Assembly: GCF_003268025.1 (NCBI RefSeq)
Contig: NZ_QLUW01000002.1
Span: forward strand, 310,001 to 374,000
Origin: Paenibacillus montanisoli
GTDB taxonomy: Bacteria > Bacillota > Bacilli > Paenibacillales > Paenibacillaceae
Length of the DNA stretch: 64,000 nt
Direction of reading: 5' to 3'
The position numbers and the translations under genes are program-made. The first letter of the stretch is position 1; each line of letters opens with the position of its first letter. Below the pieces are notes generated by a model, which was not told the origin of the DNA, ran no database searches, and was given only the letters and a program-made list of their open reading frames with translations. Below, piece after piece: positions 17,401 through 24,810 of the stretch.

Positions 17401-17649
17401 ACGCAAACTAAACTGACTATGATGGGTATCCTTTGGACACAGACAGTCATCAATCATGCGGTATAAATAAGGATATCCCCCCTCTGTCATCCAAGATGGG
17501 TGCATGGCATATTCGCCTTTTAACATGATTTTGAAATCATTCTCGGCGATAAAATCCGAATCATCAAGTACAAAATCACAATGCAAGGAATCGCCGGGCT
17601 TGATATGTGGTGGTTCTGTATAGTCTTGAATGGTTATTTTATTAAACAT
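14440..17649 (-). CDS. Large unrecognised protein of the glycan locus
   Basis: I do not recognise a family for this 1069-residue protein. GGGAGG sits five bases before the ATG. There is no signal peptide, so it is cytosolic. Visible parts: two or three N-terminal beta-rich modules (about residues 1-400; one stretch near 120-230 resembles a carbohydrate-binding jelly roll), a central helical part rich in Trp, Tyr, His and Glu (about 400-760; NQGHERDGAFYYWG, EGGVESAGSELMYGPHE), a region near 775-860 with alternating strands and helices like a glutamine-amidotransferase fold (YKVLAFLGYN, ILAFCENGGTAIL), and a C-terminal beta part. Such an order recalls large glycosidases with a trimerisation module. 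It lies between the binding protein and the LacI gene. Confidence 0.7.
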   Translation of the reverse strand: MFNKITIQDYTEPPHIKPGDSLHCDFVLDDSDFIAENDFKIMLKGEYAMHPSWMTEGGYPYLYRMIDDCLCPKDTHHSQFSLRFKGNGEEYRKRAYYKFVKPEHAGNQFTFSIYAKAEQLIKSTDAELEIVFEKRLIKEGVNKASISLDPDEVIVIPIEEGTYSWKKIETDFALEDNVASVLVYFHVKGCTGDLYLEDPYLKGNFYCEPGYNYLPQFTMFNPFHEDMNWFGENLSKKEWANLQIKINGEVCFDGEFFQRSLRFTEKEFTIDRALLQIGKNTISITNQADYFMPHPYLVKSVYLLYKEAKNLTVVGCNDCIPLHTPIPVLIYLKQPSIVTVSGNENLIFEKTHECNKGFNVINFTATAHQTNFNIQLNCGLEEETVSITRTIEKKDDNVLTGTSDAIYFAQDMDEFDEYFCWYINNRLGNFITLRPVYRWSGTRELNTDFWTHVVNLFTELRYHYCHIIDGRELPGMNANPTRDMLEGPYFVGNQGHERDGAFYYWGIRRGEKFAFFDELMERLTDKIKDGKYLTPPVYALNRVFANYNPVKPRDMEEAANQLVDNVRYSLNGVKRHSGPSTLFKYFYEGGVESAGSELMYGPHEIIIAAQRGAAIAYNKKDLLAHLAVQWSTLPHDTKERFRRYQLSLFVCYTHNINHINTEEGLMHIESELAFFDRFSPACLGHLEVQKNFAHFVNTHTRPTNMIVPLGFLHGKNDAWVCFTRPNAWGQIGEQWKFDHMEESWDLLKVFFPDSVLNAIYRYPCENKPQGFYSRTPYGTVDILPIEAQQAAYQNYKVLAFLGYNTATEQQFKQILAFCENGGTAILTWAHLFTTTNRNEAITGTSGVIDKGLIEKLLGIQDYTFPEYVEDPKRMAELTLQDTATVVRSHQGKGLIIHNSVGKGKVIFINSLNYPANPAIREEYEAVLKQTAEEACRAEYEKGYIVSDDTVNFTVFDREDGLRVIYLLNIDWWSDKEIAKATLKWNNQSFEINIERDKINMITLSKSVGVLTRDMDTEVVSIHESNGDTIVRLQGYGTTSIEVITMNGVRENTISINGFYDMTCSTCSFC

Positions 17650-17679
17650 ATGATCCTCCCAAGATTTAAGATAAAAAAG

Positions 17680-17711
17680 GAGCGTGAAAGCTCTTCACAC
17701 TCCTTTTTTAC
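17680..17711 (-). terminator. Terminator after the binding-protein gene
   Basis: AAAAAAGGAG and CTCCTTTTTT form a stem around 17-18 bases of loop, with T on the minus-strand side. It lies between the binding-protein stop and the large gene, so the latter is probably read at lower level by read-through. Confidence 0.7.
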
Positions 17712-17728
17712 AATTGAATAGATATCGA

Positions 17729-19351
17729 TTATTTCTTAAATGTTTCGTCGTAAGCTTTATTGATTAGCTCCAAAGCTCGCTCAGAACCAAGCTCTTTCAC
17801 CTGTGGAATTACTTTCGTATCCCAAGTGTCAATGCTTTGCTTGCCGATAATTACGTTGACCGAAGCTTCCTCAACATACGTATCAATAGCTGTTTTGATA
17901 TCGCCATATTCCTTTTGCTCATCGTCATTGGTAAATTTGGCATTAAAGGTTGCTTTACCAAAGGCGTTGTTCTCATTCAAGAAAGCTACCGACTTTTTCA
18001 TTGCAGCACCATTCAGCTCATACGTATTAATAGCTTCTTGGTTTACTACTGTGAAAAGGTCTTGATTGTTCAAGCCGGAATTCGTGATCGTGCCATTTGG
18101 TGTTGCAGGAGTTTGGAAGTCCTTCAAAAACTTCACAGTGCCGTCGGCATTCTTTTCATAAGATTCGCCTTCGATACCGAATTGCATTGCGTTGATCCCT
18201 TCAGGGCTGTACATCCAGTTAATTAAATTAACCAATTCGTCCTTGTATTTAGAATTGCTTGAAATCATTTTCAAAGCTCCGTAATAACCGCTTAAAACAA
18301 TTGTACCTACTCTAGTATCGTTGTATTTAGGCTGAAGCATAGCCGTAAACTCGAAACCCTCAGGAGTTTTGTCTCCCATTGTTTGAATAATTTCGTCGCC
18401 GGCTTGTGGATAGTCAATCGTCACAAAACCTTTGTTTGTAGCCAAGAGCTCATTCCATTCTTCATCCGTAATAGTGGCAAAGTTTGGATTCAGCAGTCCT
18501 TCGGAATACAGCTTATTCAAGAAAATCAGCGTATCCTTGTAAGCTTGGCTATCCGGACCGTAAACATATTTTTGCGACGCTTGATCAAGATGGAAAGAAG
18601 TGTCTGTGCCTCTAAAGTAAGCTTGGTTCCAAATTAAATGATTTGTGCCCCATCTCACAAAATATGGGTAGGAATCCGGGTACAGCTTCTTCAGCTCTAC
18701 TAAAGTGTTGTATAAATCATCAAACGATTCGAACTTCGTGGATAAGTTGTTTTTTGCAAAAATATCAGTTCTACCGATTAATACCTCGTCAGCACGATAA
18801 GGAACATCATACATCCTCGGAGCGCCATAATATTTGCCATCAGGCGAACGAGTCAAATCCATTGCTGGCGAATATTTCTCCAGCATCGCTTTCATATTAT
18901 CAAGCTTGCCTGCTTCCATGTATGTCGTCAAATCCAAGAATGCGCCTTGCGGGCCGTATTTATCCGCATATTTTTGTCCACCCTGCAGTGACATCATATC
19001 TGGCAGCTCGCCGGATGCCAACATCGTATTGATTTTCTCTGCAGAGTCTGCACGGGATACGTTAATAGGCTTGATTTTAATATTTGTGTACTTTTCAATC
19101 GTCTTGAAGACTTCTTCGTCCCCAGTGTAAGGGGTATTAGCCGTAAAGAACCAATTTACTTCTATTGGCTTTGCGCTGATTTTTTCTGCTCCGGTTGCAC
19201 TTGCTTCTGCATCTTTATCTGCATCTGTTGAAGCATTAGTTGCTGCAGGTTCTGTGTTTGTAGCAGATTCATTATTATTGCTGTTATTGCTGCTGCACCC
19301 CGTAACAATCAACACAATGATTGCTACAAAAAAGACCAAAAATCTTTTCAT
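17729..19351 (-). CDS. Sugar ABC transporter, extracellular binding lipoprotein
   Basis: A 540-residue solute-binding protein of family 1. The N-terminus is a lipoprotein signal (hydrophobic core, then VTGCSS with Cys19 as lipid anchor), followed by a flexible Asn/Ala/Glu linker to about residue 60. The folded domain shows typical features (MLASGELPDMMSLQGG, FIDYPQAGDE-like loop, YSPEGINAMQFG). It captures the oligosaccharide outside the cell and passes it to the two permeases encoded just upstream. No ATPase is encoded here, as usual for this importer type, which shares an MsmX-like ATPase. GGGGAGAG precedes the ATG. Confidence 0.93.
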   Translation of the reverse strand: MKRFLVFFVAIIVLIVTGCSSNNSNNNESATNTEPAATNASTDADKDAEASATGAEKISAKPIEVNWFFTANTPYTGDEEVFKTIEKYTNIKIKPINVSRADSAEKINTMLASGELPDMMSLQGGQKYADKYGPQGAFLDLTTYMEAGKLDNMKAMLEKYSPAMDLTRSPDGKYYGAPRMYDVPYRADEVLIGRTDIFAKNNLSTKFESFDDLYNTLVELKKLYPDSYPYFVRWGTNHLIWNQAYFRGTDTSFHLDQASQKYVYGPDSQAYKDTLIFLNKLYSEGLLNPNFATITDEEWNELLATNKGFVTIDYPQAGDEIIQTMGDKTPEGFEFTAMLQPKYNDTRVGTIVLSGYYGALKMISSNSKYKDELVNLINWMYSPEGINAMQFGIEGESYEKNADGTVKFLKDFQTPATPNGTITNSGLNNQDLFTVVNQEAINTYELNGAAMKKSVAFLNENNAFGKATFNAKFTNDDEQKEYGDIKTAIDTYVEEASVNVIIGKQSIDTWDTKVIPQVKELGSERALELINKAYDETFKK

Positions 19352-19386
19352 GACACAACTCTCCCCTGTTTTTTAAATTTTATATA

Positions 19387-20277
19387 CTACCCTTTTATTG
19401 AGCCAACCATCAGACTCTTCACAAAATATTTTTGTATAAAAGGATATATACACATAATAGGAAGCGTGGAAATAACAATAGATGCCATTTTTAACGATTC
19501 TGTAGGAGAGTGAGTTAATTCAGCGTAAGCGCCCTTATCGCTTGGATCGACGGATGCCGTTATCAAAATACTTCTTAAAATCATTTGCAAAGGGTATTTT
19601 GTATTGTCATTTAAATAGAGCAACGCTGAGAAATATCCATTCCAAATGCCAACTGCCGTAAATAAACCGATTGTGGCCAAAATTGGCTTGGAAAGCGGTA
19701 AATAGATTTTGGTGAAAATTTGAAAATTCGTCGCGCCGTCAATGTGAGCGGATTCACTCAAGGCTTCAGGTATATTCCTAAAGAAGGATCTCATTAGAAT
19801 TACGTTCCATGCGGACAATGCCCCGGGAAGAACCATAACCCAAAACGTATTGATCAGATGCATCGACTTAAAAGCTAGATAGGTCGGAATCATACCGCCG
19901 CTAAAAAACATCGTTACAATGTAGATTTGGGCGATATAGGATCTCATTTGAAACTTATCTTTGGAAAGCGGATAAGCCGTAATGGAAGTAAAAAATAATG
20001 TAAAAATTGTACCAACCGCGGTATATAAAATCGTATTTTTATAAGCTGTATAAAAAACAGGGTGATTAACCATCGTCTGGTATGCGCCTTTGTCAAAACC
20101 GCGCGGAAAGAACGAAACCTTCCCGGCCATGACTTCTGCTGGATCACTGATCGAAACAGATAAAACGTATGCAAAGGGATACAGCATAACCAATACAGTA
20201 ATCGCTAATATGATATAGACGATGACAAGAAAAACCTGATCTTCGATTGGATCCCTAATTCTGTTCGGATTCCTCAT
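19387..20277 (-). CDS. Sugar ABC transporter permease, LplC/YtcP type
   Basis: A 296-residue inner-membrane permease with six helices. The EAA loop for ATPase contact is seen at SAHIDGATNFQIFTKIYLPLSKP (only about residues 190-212). The ATG at 20277 is preferred: it lies four bases after the upstream permease stop and has GGTGA just before it. An in-frame ATG at 20298 would overlap the upstream gene and lacks a ribosome site. Pairs with the permease at 20282 to form the channel. Confidence 0.93.
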   Translation of the reverse strand: MRNPNRIRDPIEDQVFLVIVYIILAITVLVMLYPFAYVLSVSISDPAEVMAGKVSFFPRGFDKGAYQTMVNHPVFYTAYKNTILYTAVGTIFTLFFTSITAYPLSKDKFQMRSYIAQIYIVTMFFSGGMIPTYLAFKSMHLINTFWVMVLPGALSAWNVILMRSFFRNIPEALSESAHIDGATNFQIFTKIYLPLSKPILATIGLFTAVGIWNGYFSALLYLNDNTKYPLQMILRSILITASVDPSDKGAYAELTHSPTESLKMASIVISTLPIMCIYPFIQKYFVKSLMVGSIKG

Positions 20278-20281
20278 GACA

Positions 20282-21223
20282 TCACCACAAACCTTCATCT
20301 AAGAATTTTTTGGAGAAATAGTTTGCTCCTAGCAAGAAGATAATAGAAACAACACTGTTAAACAGTCCGATAGCGCTTGAGAATCCATAATCTTGGTCGA
20401 ATATCCCTTTACGGTAAACATAAGTGGAGATCACATCGGCTACGTCATAAGTGGCAGGGCTGTACATTAACAGAATTTTTTCGAAACCGACGCTGACAAT
20501 GCTTCCTACAGCTAGAATGAACAACGTAATAATGGTCGGGCGCATGCTTGGCAAGGTGATATGAAAAATCTGCTTGAACCTCGAACAGCCGTCGATCTTA
20601 GCCGCATCATACATTTCAGTGTCAATTCCTGTAATAGCAGCCAAGTAGAGTATGCTGGAGTAGCCGACTCCCTGCCAAATGTCCGAGCCGATATACATGC
20701 TTCTAAAGAAACCGGATTCGTTAAAAAACTGGATCGGATCAGCATCGACCGCTGCTAACATATCATTCACTATACCTGCATCGCTAAACATCGATTTCAT
20801 AATACCAACGATGACGACGACCGATATAAAGTAAGGCAAATAGGTAGCCGTTTGAACAAATCTCTTAATTCTTGGATGTACCATTTCATTGATCAATAAA
20901 GCCAGAACAATTGGTGCGGGAAAAGACCACAGCAAGTTATAAAGACCGAGCAGGAACGTATTTTTCACAATCCTGAAAAAGTTTGGATCTTCAAAAAAAC
21001 GTCTGAAGTTATCAAATCCGATCCACTCAGAGCCGCTCATGCCTTTAAACAAACTGTAATCTTGAAAAGCAGTTAAAACACCAACCATAGGATAGTAAGC
21101 AAATAAGGCGATAATGATTAACCCTGGTATCGACATCAGCAAAAAAGAGCGGTTACATTTCCAGTCATACAAAAATTTGGAGAAAATAGACATCTTCGAA
21201 ATTTTTTCAGCAGTTGTTGCCAT
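20282..21223 (-). CDS. Sugar ABC transporter permease, LplB type
   Basis: A 313-residue permease with six helices; the EAA loop is at YDAAKIDGCSRFKQIFHITLP (about residues 205-225), and the first helix (LLMSIPGLIIIALFAYYPM) starts near 28. GAGGTG with a six-base gap selects the ATG at 21223; an upstream GTG at 21232 overlaps that site. First gene of the importer operon, under the promoter at 21350-21378 with the palindromic operator upstream. Confidence 0.93.
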   Translation of the reverse strand: MATTAEKISKMSIFSKFLYDWKCNRSFLLMSIPGLIIIALFAYYPMVGVLTAFQDYSLFKGMSGSEWIGFDNFRRFFEDPNFFRIVKNTFLLGLYNLLWSFPAPIVLALLINEMVHPRIKRFVQTATYLPYFISVVVIVGIMKSMFSDAGIVNDMLAAVDADPIQFFNESGFFRSMYIGSDIWQGVGYSSILYLAAITGIDTEMYDAAKIDGCSRFKQIFHITLPSMRPTIITLFILAVGSIVSVGFEKILLMYSPATYDVADVISTYVYRKGIFDQDYGFSSAIGLFNSVVSIIFLLGANYFSKKFLDEGLW

Positions 21224-21349
21224 TAAGCTCACCTCATTTCAGTATTTCGCGTTCGATATGATTCCAATCAAAACAAGTTGGTTCTCGTTTGGCGCATATC
21301 TGGCAGACAAAATACAGATATTTGCACCAATTTTTCCTTGAATAAGGCT

Positions 21350-21378
21350 ATAATAATGAGAAAAATACGATGTGTCAA
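21350..21378 (-). promoter_or_regulatory. SigA promoter of the importer operon
   Basis: On the minus strand, TTGACA (21373-21378), a 17-base spacer, TATTAT (21350-21355). Confidence 0.85.
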
Positions 21379-21384
21379 TGGATT

Positions 21385-21398
21385 ATTTGGATCCAAAT
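21385..21398. promoter_or_regulatory. Palindromic operator ATTTGGATCCAAAT, copy 2
   Basis: A perfect 14-bp palindrome six bases upstream of the importer -35. Its centre is about 48 bases before the predicted transcription start, as for copy 1 at 13217-13230; the extra base compensates for the 17 versus 18 base spacer. Confidence 0.7.
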
Positions 21399-21425
21399 TT
21401 CATTGTTGCCATGCCAAATTCAATA

Positions 21426-21454
21426 TTGACACTAATATTTGAAACATTTAAAGT
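21426..21454 (+). promoter_or_regulatory. SigA promoter of the GH95-like gene
   Basis: TTGACA (21426-21431), a 17-base spacer, TAAAGT (21449-21454). It diverges from the importer promoter, so the region 21350-21487 controls both directions. Confidence 0.65.
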
Positions 21455-21473
21455 TGCTATTGACGACTGGGTA

Positions 21474-21487
21474 TGAAAGCGGTTTCA
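21474..21487. promoter_or_regulatory. Perfect cre / LacI-type operator
   Basis: TGAAAGCGGTTTCA matches the cre consensus TGWAANCGNTNWCA at all 14 places. It lies about ten bases after the predicted start of transcription of the GH95-like gene, where CcpA would block elongation. LacI-family operators look alike, so the local LacI regulator is an alternative. Confidence 0.75.
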
Positions 21488-21521
21488 AATTAAAAGAAGC
21501 GTGTTGTAGGAGGGAACAAAG

Positions 21522-23726
21522 TTGAACATGGAATGGAAAAGCCAACTAGAGAAATACAAGGGGATCTTTAATGAGCCTCCGAAACAGGTGCCGTCCAAAA
21601 AGGTTGTTGACGGTCCTATTATTGGCAACGGCGATATCGGCGTTGTCTTAAGCGGCCCGCCAGAGCAGCAGCGAGTATGGATATCGAAGACAGATTTCTG
21701 GAAGTCCGAACTGATCTATACTAAGGGAAGTCCGAGTTTGATCGGGGGGATCGATATCTACATACCGGAGCTGTCAGGGGCATCTTACTATAGTGAACAA
21801 CGGCTGCTTGATGCCAAAGTTGTGTCAACGTTTCGTGGAGCTGCTTCCACTGTGACGATGACGGCTTGGGTCTCGGCTACAGACAATGCAGTTGTTGTAG
21901 AGCTGGCTTGCGTTGAGGGAACTGCAACAGTTTCGCTCGATTTGTGGACAAAGTCCGGTCATGACTCGCAAACCGATGCTGGGACAGAGACCGATGTGAC
22001 ATGGGCTACTCGCGTATTTAACGGTGCAGAGCTGGAATGGCCAACCGCAGGTGCGATTGCCATGCGATGCTTATCCGAAAGCAGTACTTCATTCGAATTA
22101 AAGCCTGGCGGAATAACGCATATCATAAGCTATGTGCTGACGAATCATGATGTAGATACTTATTTACAAGAATCGGTAGCGAGCGTAAAGAGGTTTGATG
22201 AAAGTCGTCTGAACGAGCTGTACGCGAAGCATGAAGACTGGTGGCAGCATTTTTGGGCAAAATCAGCGATCGATATCGGCGATGAGCTGCTCGAGAAGTT
22301 CTGGTACGGCTCTCATTACATCATGGCCTCTTGCAGTCGCAATAAATCGTTTCCTCCGGGATTATTTGGCAGCTGGATTACAACGGACAGCCCTGCTTGG
22401 GCAGGAGATTATCACTTGAATTACAACTTTCAAGCGCCGTGGTGGGGCGTCTATTCTTCCAATCATATTGAATTGAGTGAGCCTTATGATGCGCCGCTGC
22501 TGGAATATGTGCCGAATGGCAAGCGATACGCTGAACAATATTTGGGAAAGAACGGTATTTATTATGATGTCGGAATTGGTCCGAAAGGATTGCCTACTGC
22601 ATTATCGAATACTGAAGCAAGCCGGAAATACGAGCACGGTCATCTGTTCCTGGGACAGAAAAGCAATGCAGCATATACAACGATCAACATGCTGATGCGT
22701 TTTTATGCGACCTATGACTTGCAATATGCAAGTCAGATTGCCTATCCCTATGCACTCGAGGTTGCCGATTTTTGGGAATCGTATCTGGCATTCGAGGACA
22801 ACCGCTATGTCATTTATCGAGATGCCATACATGAAGTTGGGACTTGGGAGGAATCACACCCTAACGATGATTGGCTGCAGGAGTTCGAGGATATGAATCC
22901 GATTCTGACTTTGGGGCTTCTCCGGGCAGTTTTCAAGGGGTTGCTTGACATGTCGAACGAATTAGGACTGGATGTGAATCGGCGGGACAAGTGGTCCCAT
23001 ATTCTGATGCATATGAGCGAGTTCCCTACGTTTGAGCGTGATGGGAAAACGATATTTAGACTAACTGAACAAGGGCGCTCATGGTGGGATAGCAATACGC
23101 TGGCGATTCAGCATATTTGGCCTGCCGGAGCGATCGGTCTCGATTCAGACTCGCAGCTTCTCGAAATTGCTAGAAATACAATTTCGGTCATTAATCGTTG
23201 GACAGACTATAACGGCTTTCCGACGATATTTACCGCCGCGGCGCGTGTAGGCTATGATCCGGCGATCATCCTGCATCAGCTTCGCCATCAATGCCTTGAA
23301 CATAGTTTTCCGAATCTGTTTATCTACTTTGGCGGAGGCGGTATTGAATGCTGCAGCGGCGTTCCGTCGGCCATTAATGAGATGCTGCTGCAAAGCCATG
23401 AGCAAGTCATCCGGTTGTTCCCTGTGTGGCCGAATGAAAGAAACGCCCAATTCATGACTCTGAGAGCCGTTGGAGCGTTTCTTGTCTCGAGCGAGTTGAA
23501 GGATGGCATGATTCAATTTGTAGAGATAACAAGTGAGCGCGGAAGAGTCTGCCGCCTCTTTAACCCATGGCCGGATGGTGCGCTTAGTATCGTTGAAATT
23601 AACGGAAACAAACAAGAGGCGATCGATTGGAAATTAGTCGAGGACGTCATCGTATTTGCTACGAAAGCAGACAGACACTATCGCCTGCAGCCCACTACGA
23701 TTGCGAGTCCACACTTCCTGTGCTGA
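21522..23726 (+). CDS. GH95-like six-hairpin glycosidase
   Basis: A 734-residue cytosolic protein. The TTG at 21522 is chosen because AGGAGGG (21508-21514) is seven bases away; an ATG at 21528 would be thirteen away. The N-terminal beta domain begins VVDGPIIGNGDIGVV, parallel to the GNGRIGAM of the GH95 enzyme in the same locus. The barrel has GLFGSW and GDYHLNYNFQAPWWGV (about residue 310), which line up with the catalytic Asn region of GH95. A late GGGGIECCSG replaces the DGNFG motif that carries the catalytic Asp in GH95, so it may be a divergent subfamily. Divergent from the importer, with a cre site in its leader. Confidence 0.75.
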   Translation: MNMEWKSQLEKYKGIFNEPPKQVPSKKVVDGPIIGNGDIGVVLSGPPEQQRVWISKTDFWKSELIYTKGSPSLIGGIDIYIPELSGASYYSEQRLLDAKVVSTFRGAASTVTMTAWVSATDNAVVVELACVEGTATVSLDLWTKSGHDSQTDAGTETDVTWATRVFNGAELEWPTAGAIAMRCLSESSTSFELKPGGITHIISYVLTNHDVDTYLQESVASVKRFDESRLNELYAKHEDWWQHFWAKSAIDIGDELLEKFWYGSHYIMASCSRNKSFPPGLFGSWITTDSPAWAGDYHLNYNFQAPWWGVYSSNHIELSEPYDAPLLEYVPNGKRYAEQYLGKNGIYYDVGIGPKGLPTALSNTEASRKYEHGHLFLGQKSNAAYTTINMLMRFYATYDLQYASQIAYPYALEVADFWESYLAFEDNRYVIYRDAIHEVGTWEESHPNDDWLQEFEDMNPILTLGLLRAVFKGLLDMSNELGLDVNRRDKWSHILMHMSEFPTFERDGKTIFRLTEQGRSWWDSNTLAIQHIWPAGAIGLDSDSQLLEIARNTISVINRWTDYNGFPTIFTAAARVGYDPAIILHQLRHQCLEHSFPNLFIYFGGGGIECCSGVPSAINEMLLQSHEQVIRLFPVWPNERNAQFMTLRAVGAFLVSSELKDGMIQFVEITSERGRVCRLFNPWPDGALSIVEINGNKQEAIDWKLVEDVIVFATKADRHYRLQPTTIASPHFLC

Positions 23727-23745
23727 ACTGGCTGAAAACGGCATC

Positions 23746-23784
23746 AAAAAAACCGTTCCTTTGTGCTACAAGGAACGGTTTTTT
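23746..23784. terminator. Bidirectional terminator
   Basis: A stem of about 15 bp (AACCGTTCCTT / AAGGAACGGTT extended by A/T runs) serves the GH95-like gene on the plus strand and the AraC gene on the minus strand. Confidence 0.9.
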
Positions 23785-23810
23785 ACAGCCATCTTGACGG
23801 CAGCCACTTT

Positions 23811-24686
23811 TTATCGAAGCCTCCCCTTCCCTTCCCGGACCTCTTTACGGTATTTGTAAGGAGTTACGCCAATATGTTTCTTGAACGTATGGATAAAATG
23901 AGACGCCGTTGCAAAACCGACCCGCTCCGCAATGATCGCCACCGGCAATTCCGTGCTCTGAAGCAGCAGGCATGCCTCGCGAAGGCGTTTGGCGGTCAAA
24001 TATTCGGTCAAGCTATTCCCGGTATCCTGCTTGAAGAGATGAGACAAATAGTAAGGGGATAGATGCAGTTCCGCAGCTAAGCGCGAAAGTGAAAACTCCT
24101 CTTTGAAATTGACGTCCAGCCAGGCCATCGCTTGTTCCGTCAACTCCGTTTTCCGAGGCGAACGCGCCTCCTTCCGACCAACCGAAGCTTCCATAACGAT
24201 GCGAAGCCGGCGAAGAATCGATATCGTTCCCATTGCCGCGATCTCTGCAGCTTGAGTACCGTTAAGCTGCCGAAGCTCTTGATCCATCAGGCCGAATTGG
24301 CTGGCCAGATCGGGAAGCTCAAATGCTTGCTCCGGAAGCTCCACTTTCCATATTCGTTGAAAAAATGTCTTGAATTCCGGAAATGCGCTCAAGTAGGATT
24401 CCAGAAAGAAAGGCTCAACGACCAGGACGCTGCGAATATAGGGGTTTTGCGGACTCGCCGGCGCATGGACGCGATGCAATTGAAAGGGCTGAAATAGATA
24501 CAGGGTCTGCGGTTTGATCGGCATGATTCGATTTTCCAGAATGAAATGCCCTTCTCCTTGTTCCACATACAGCAGCTCCAGCCCTTGATGCGCATGAAAA
24601 ACGGCATATCCGCCATTATCGGTTGTCACGTTCCGATGAGCGAATAAATAAGGATGGCTTCGAAGAACATTATCGATCAATTTCAT
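23811..24686 (-). CDS. AraC-family transcriptional regulator
   Basis: A 291-residue regulator. An N-terminal cupin-type sensing domain (HAHQGLELLYVEQGEGHF, about 29-46) precedes two helix-turn-helix motifs at the C-terminus (FSLSRLAAELHLSPYYLSHLFK and VGFATASHFIHTFKKHIGVTPYKYR). The ATG at 24684-24686 has GGTG seven bases before; an upstream in-frame TTG at 24722 has no site. It is divergent from the ferritin-like gene at 24811 with a 124-base gap. That gene's promoter shows a TAGAAT -10 (24775-24780) without a good -35, as for activator-dependent promoters, so it is a likely target. It could also serve the glycan locus to its left. Confidence 0.9.
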   Translation of the reverse strand: MKLIDNVLRSHPYLFAHRNVTTDNGGYAVFHAHQGLELLYVEQGEGHFILENRIMPIKPQTLYLFQPFQLHRVHAPASPQNPYIRSVLVVEPFFLESYLSAFPEFKTFFQRIWKVELPEQAFELPDLASQFGLMDQELRQLNGTQAAEIAAMGTISILRRLRIVMEASVGRKEARSPRKTELTEQAMAWLDVNFKEEFSLSRLAAELHLSPYYLSHLFKQDTGNSLTEYLTAKRLREACLLLQSTELPVAIIAERVGFATASHFIHTFKKHIGVTPYKYRKEVREGKGRLR

Positions 24687-24810
24687 AGCTGACACCGCCG
24701 TGTTCCGAAGATAGGATAGCAATTTAACGATATTTTAGCACGAATCGATGACACTTTTCCTCCCTCTTGTTGGCTAGAATGAAGCCAATAAGCATGAGGA
24801 GGATTTCATT

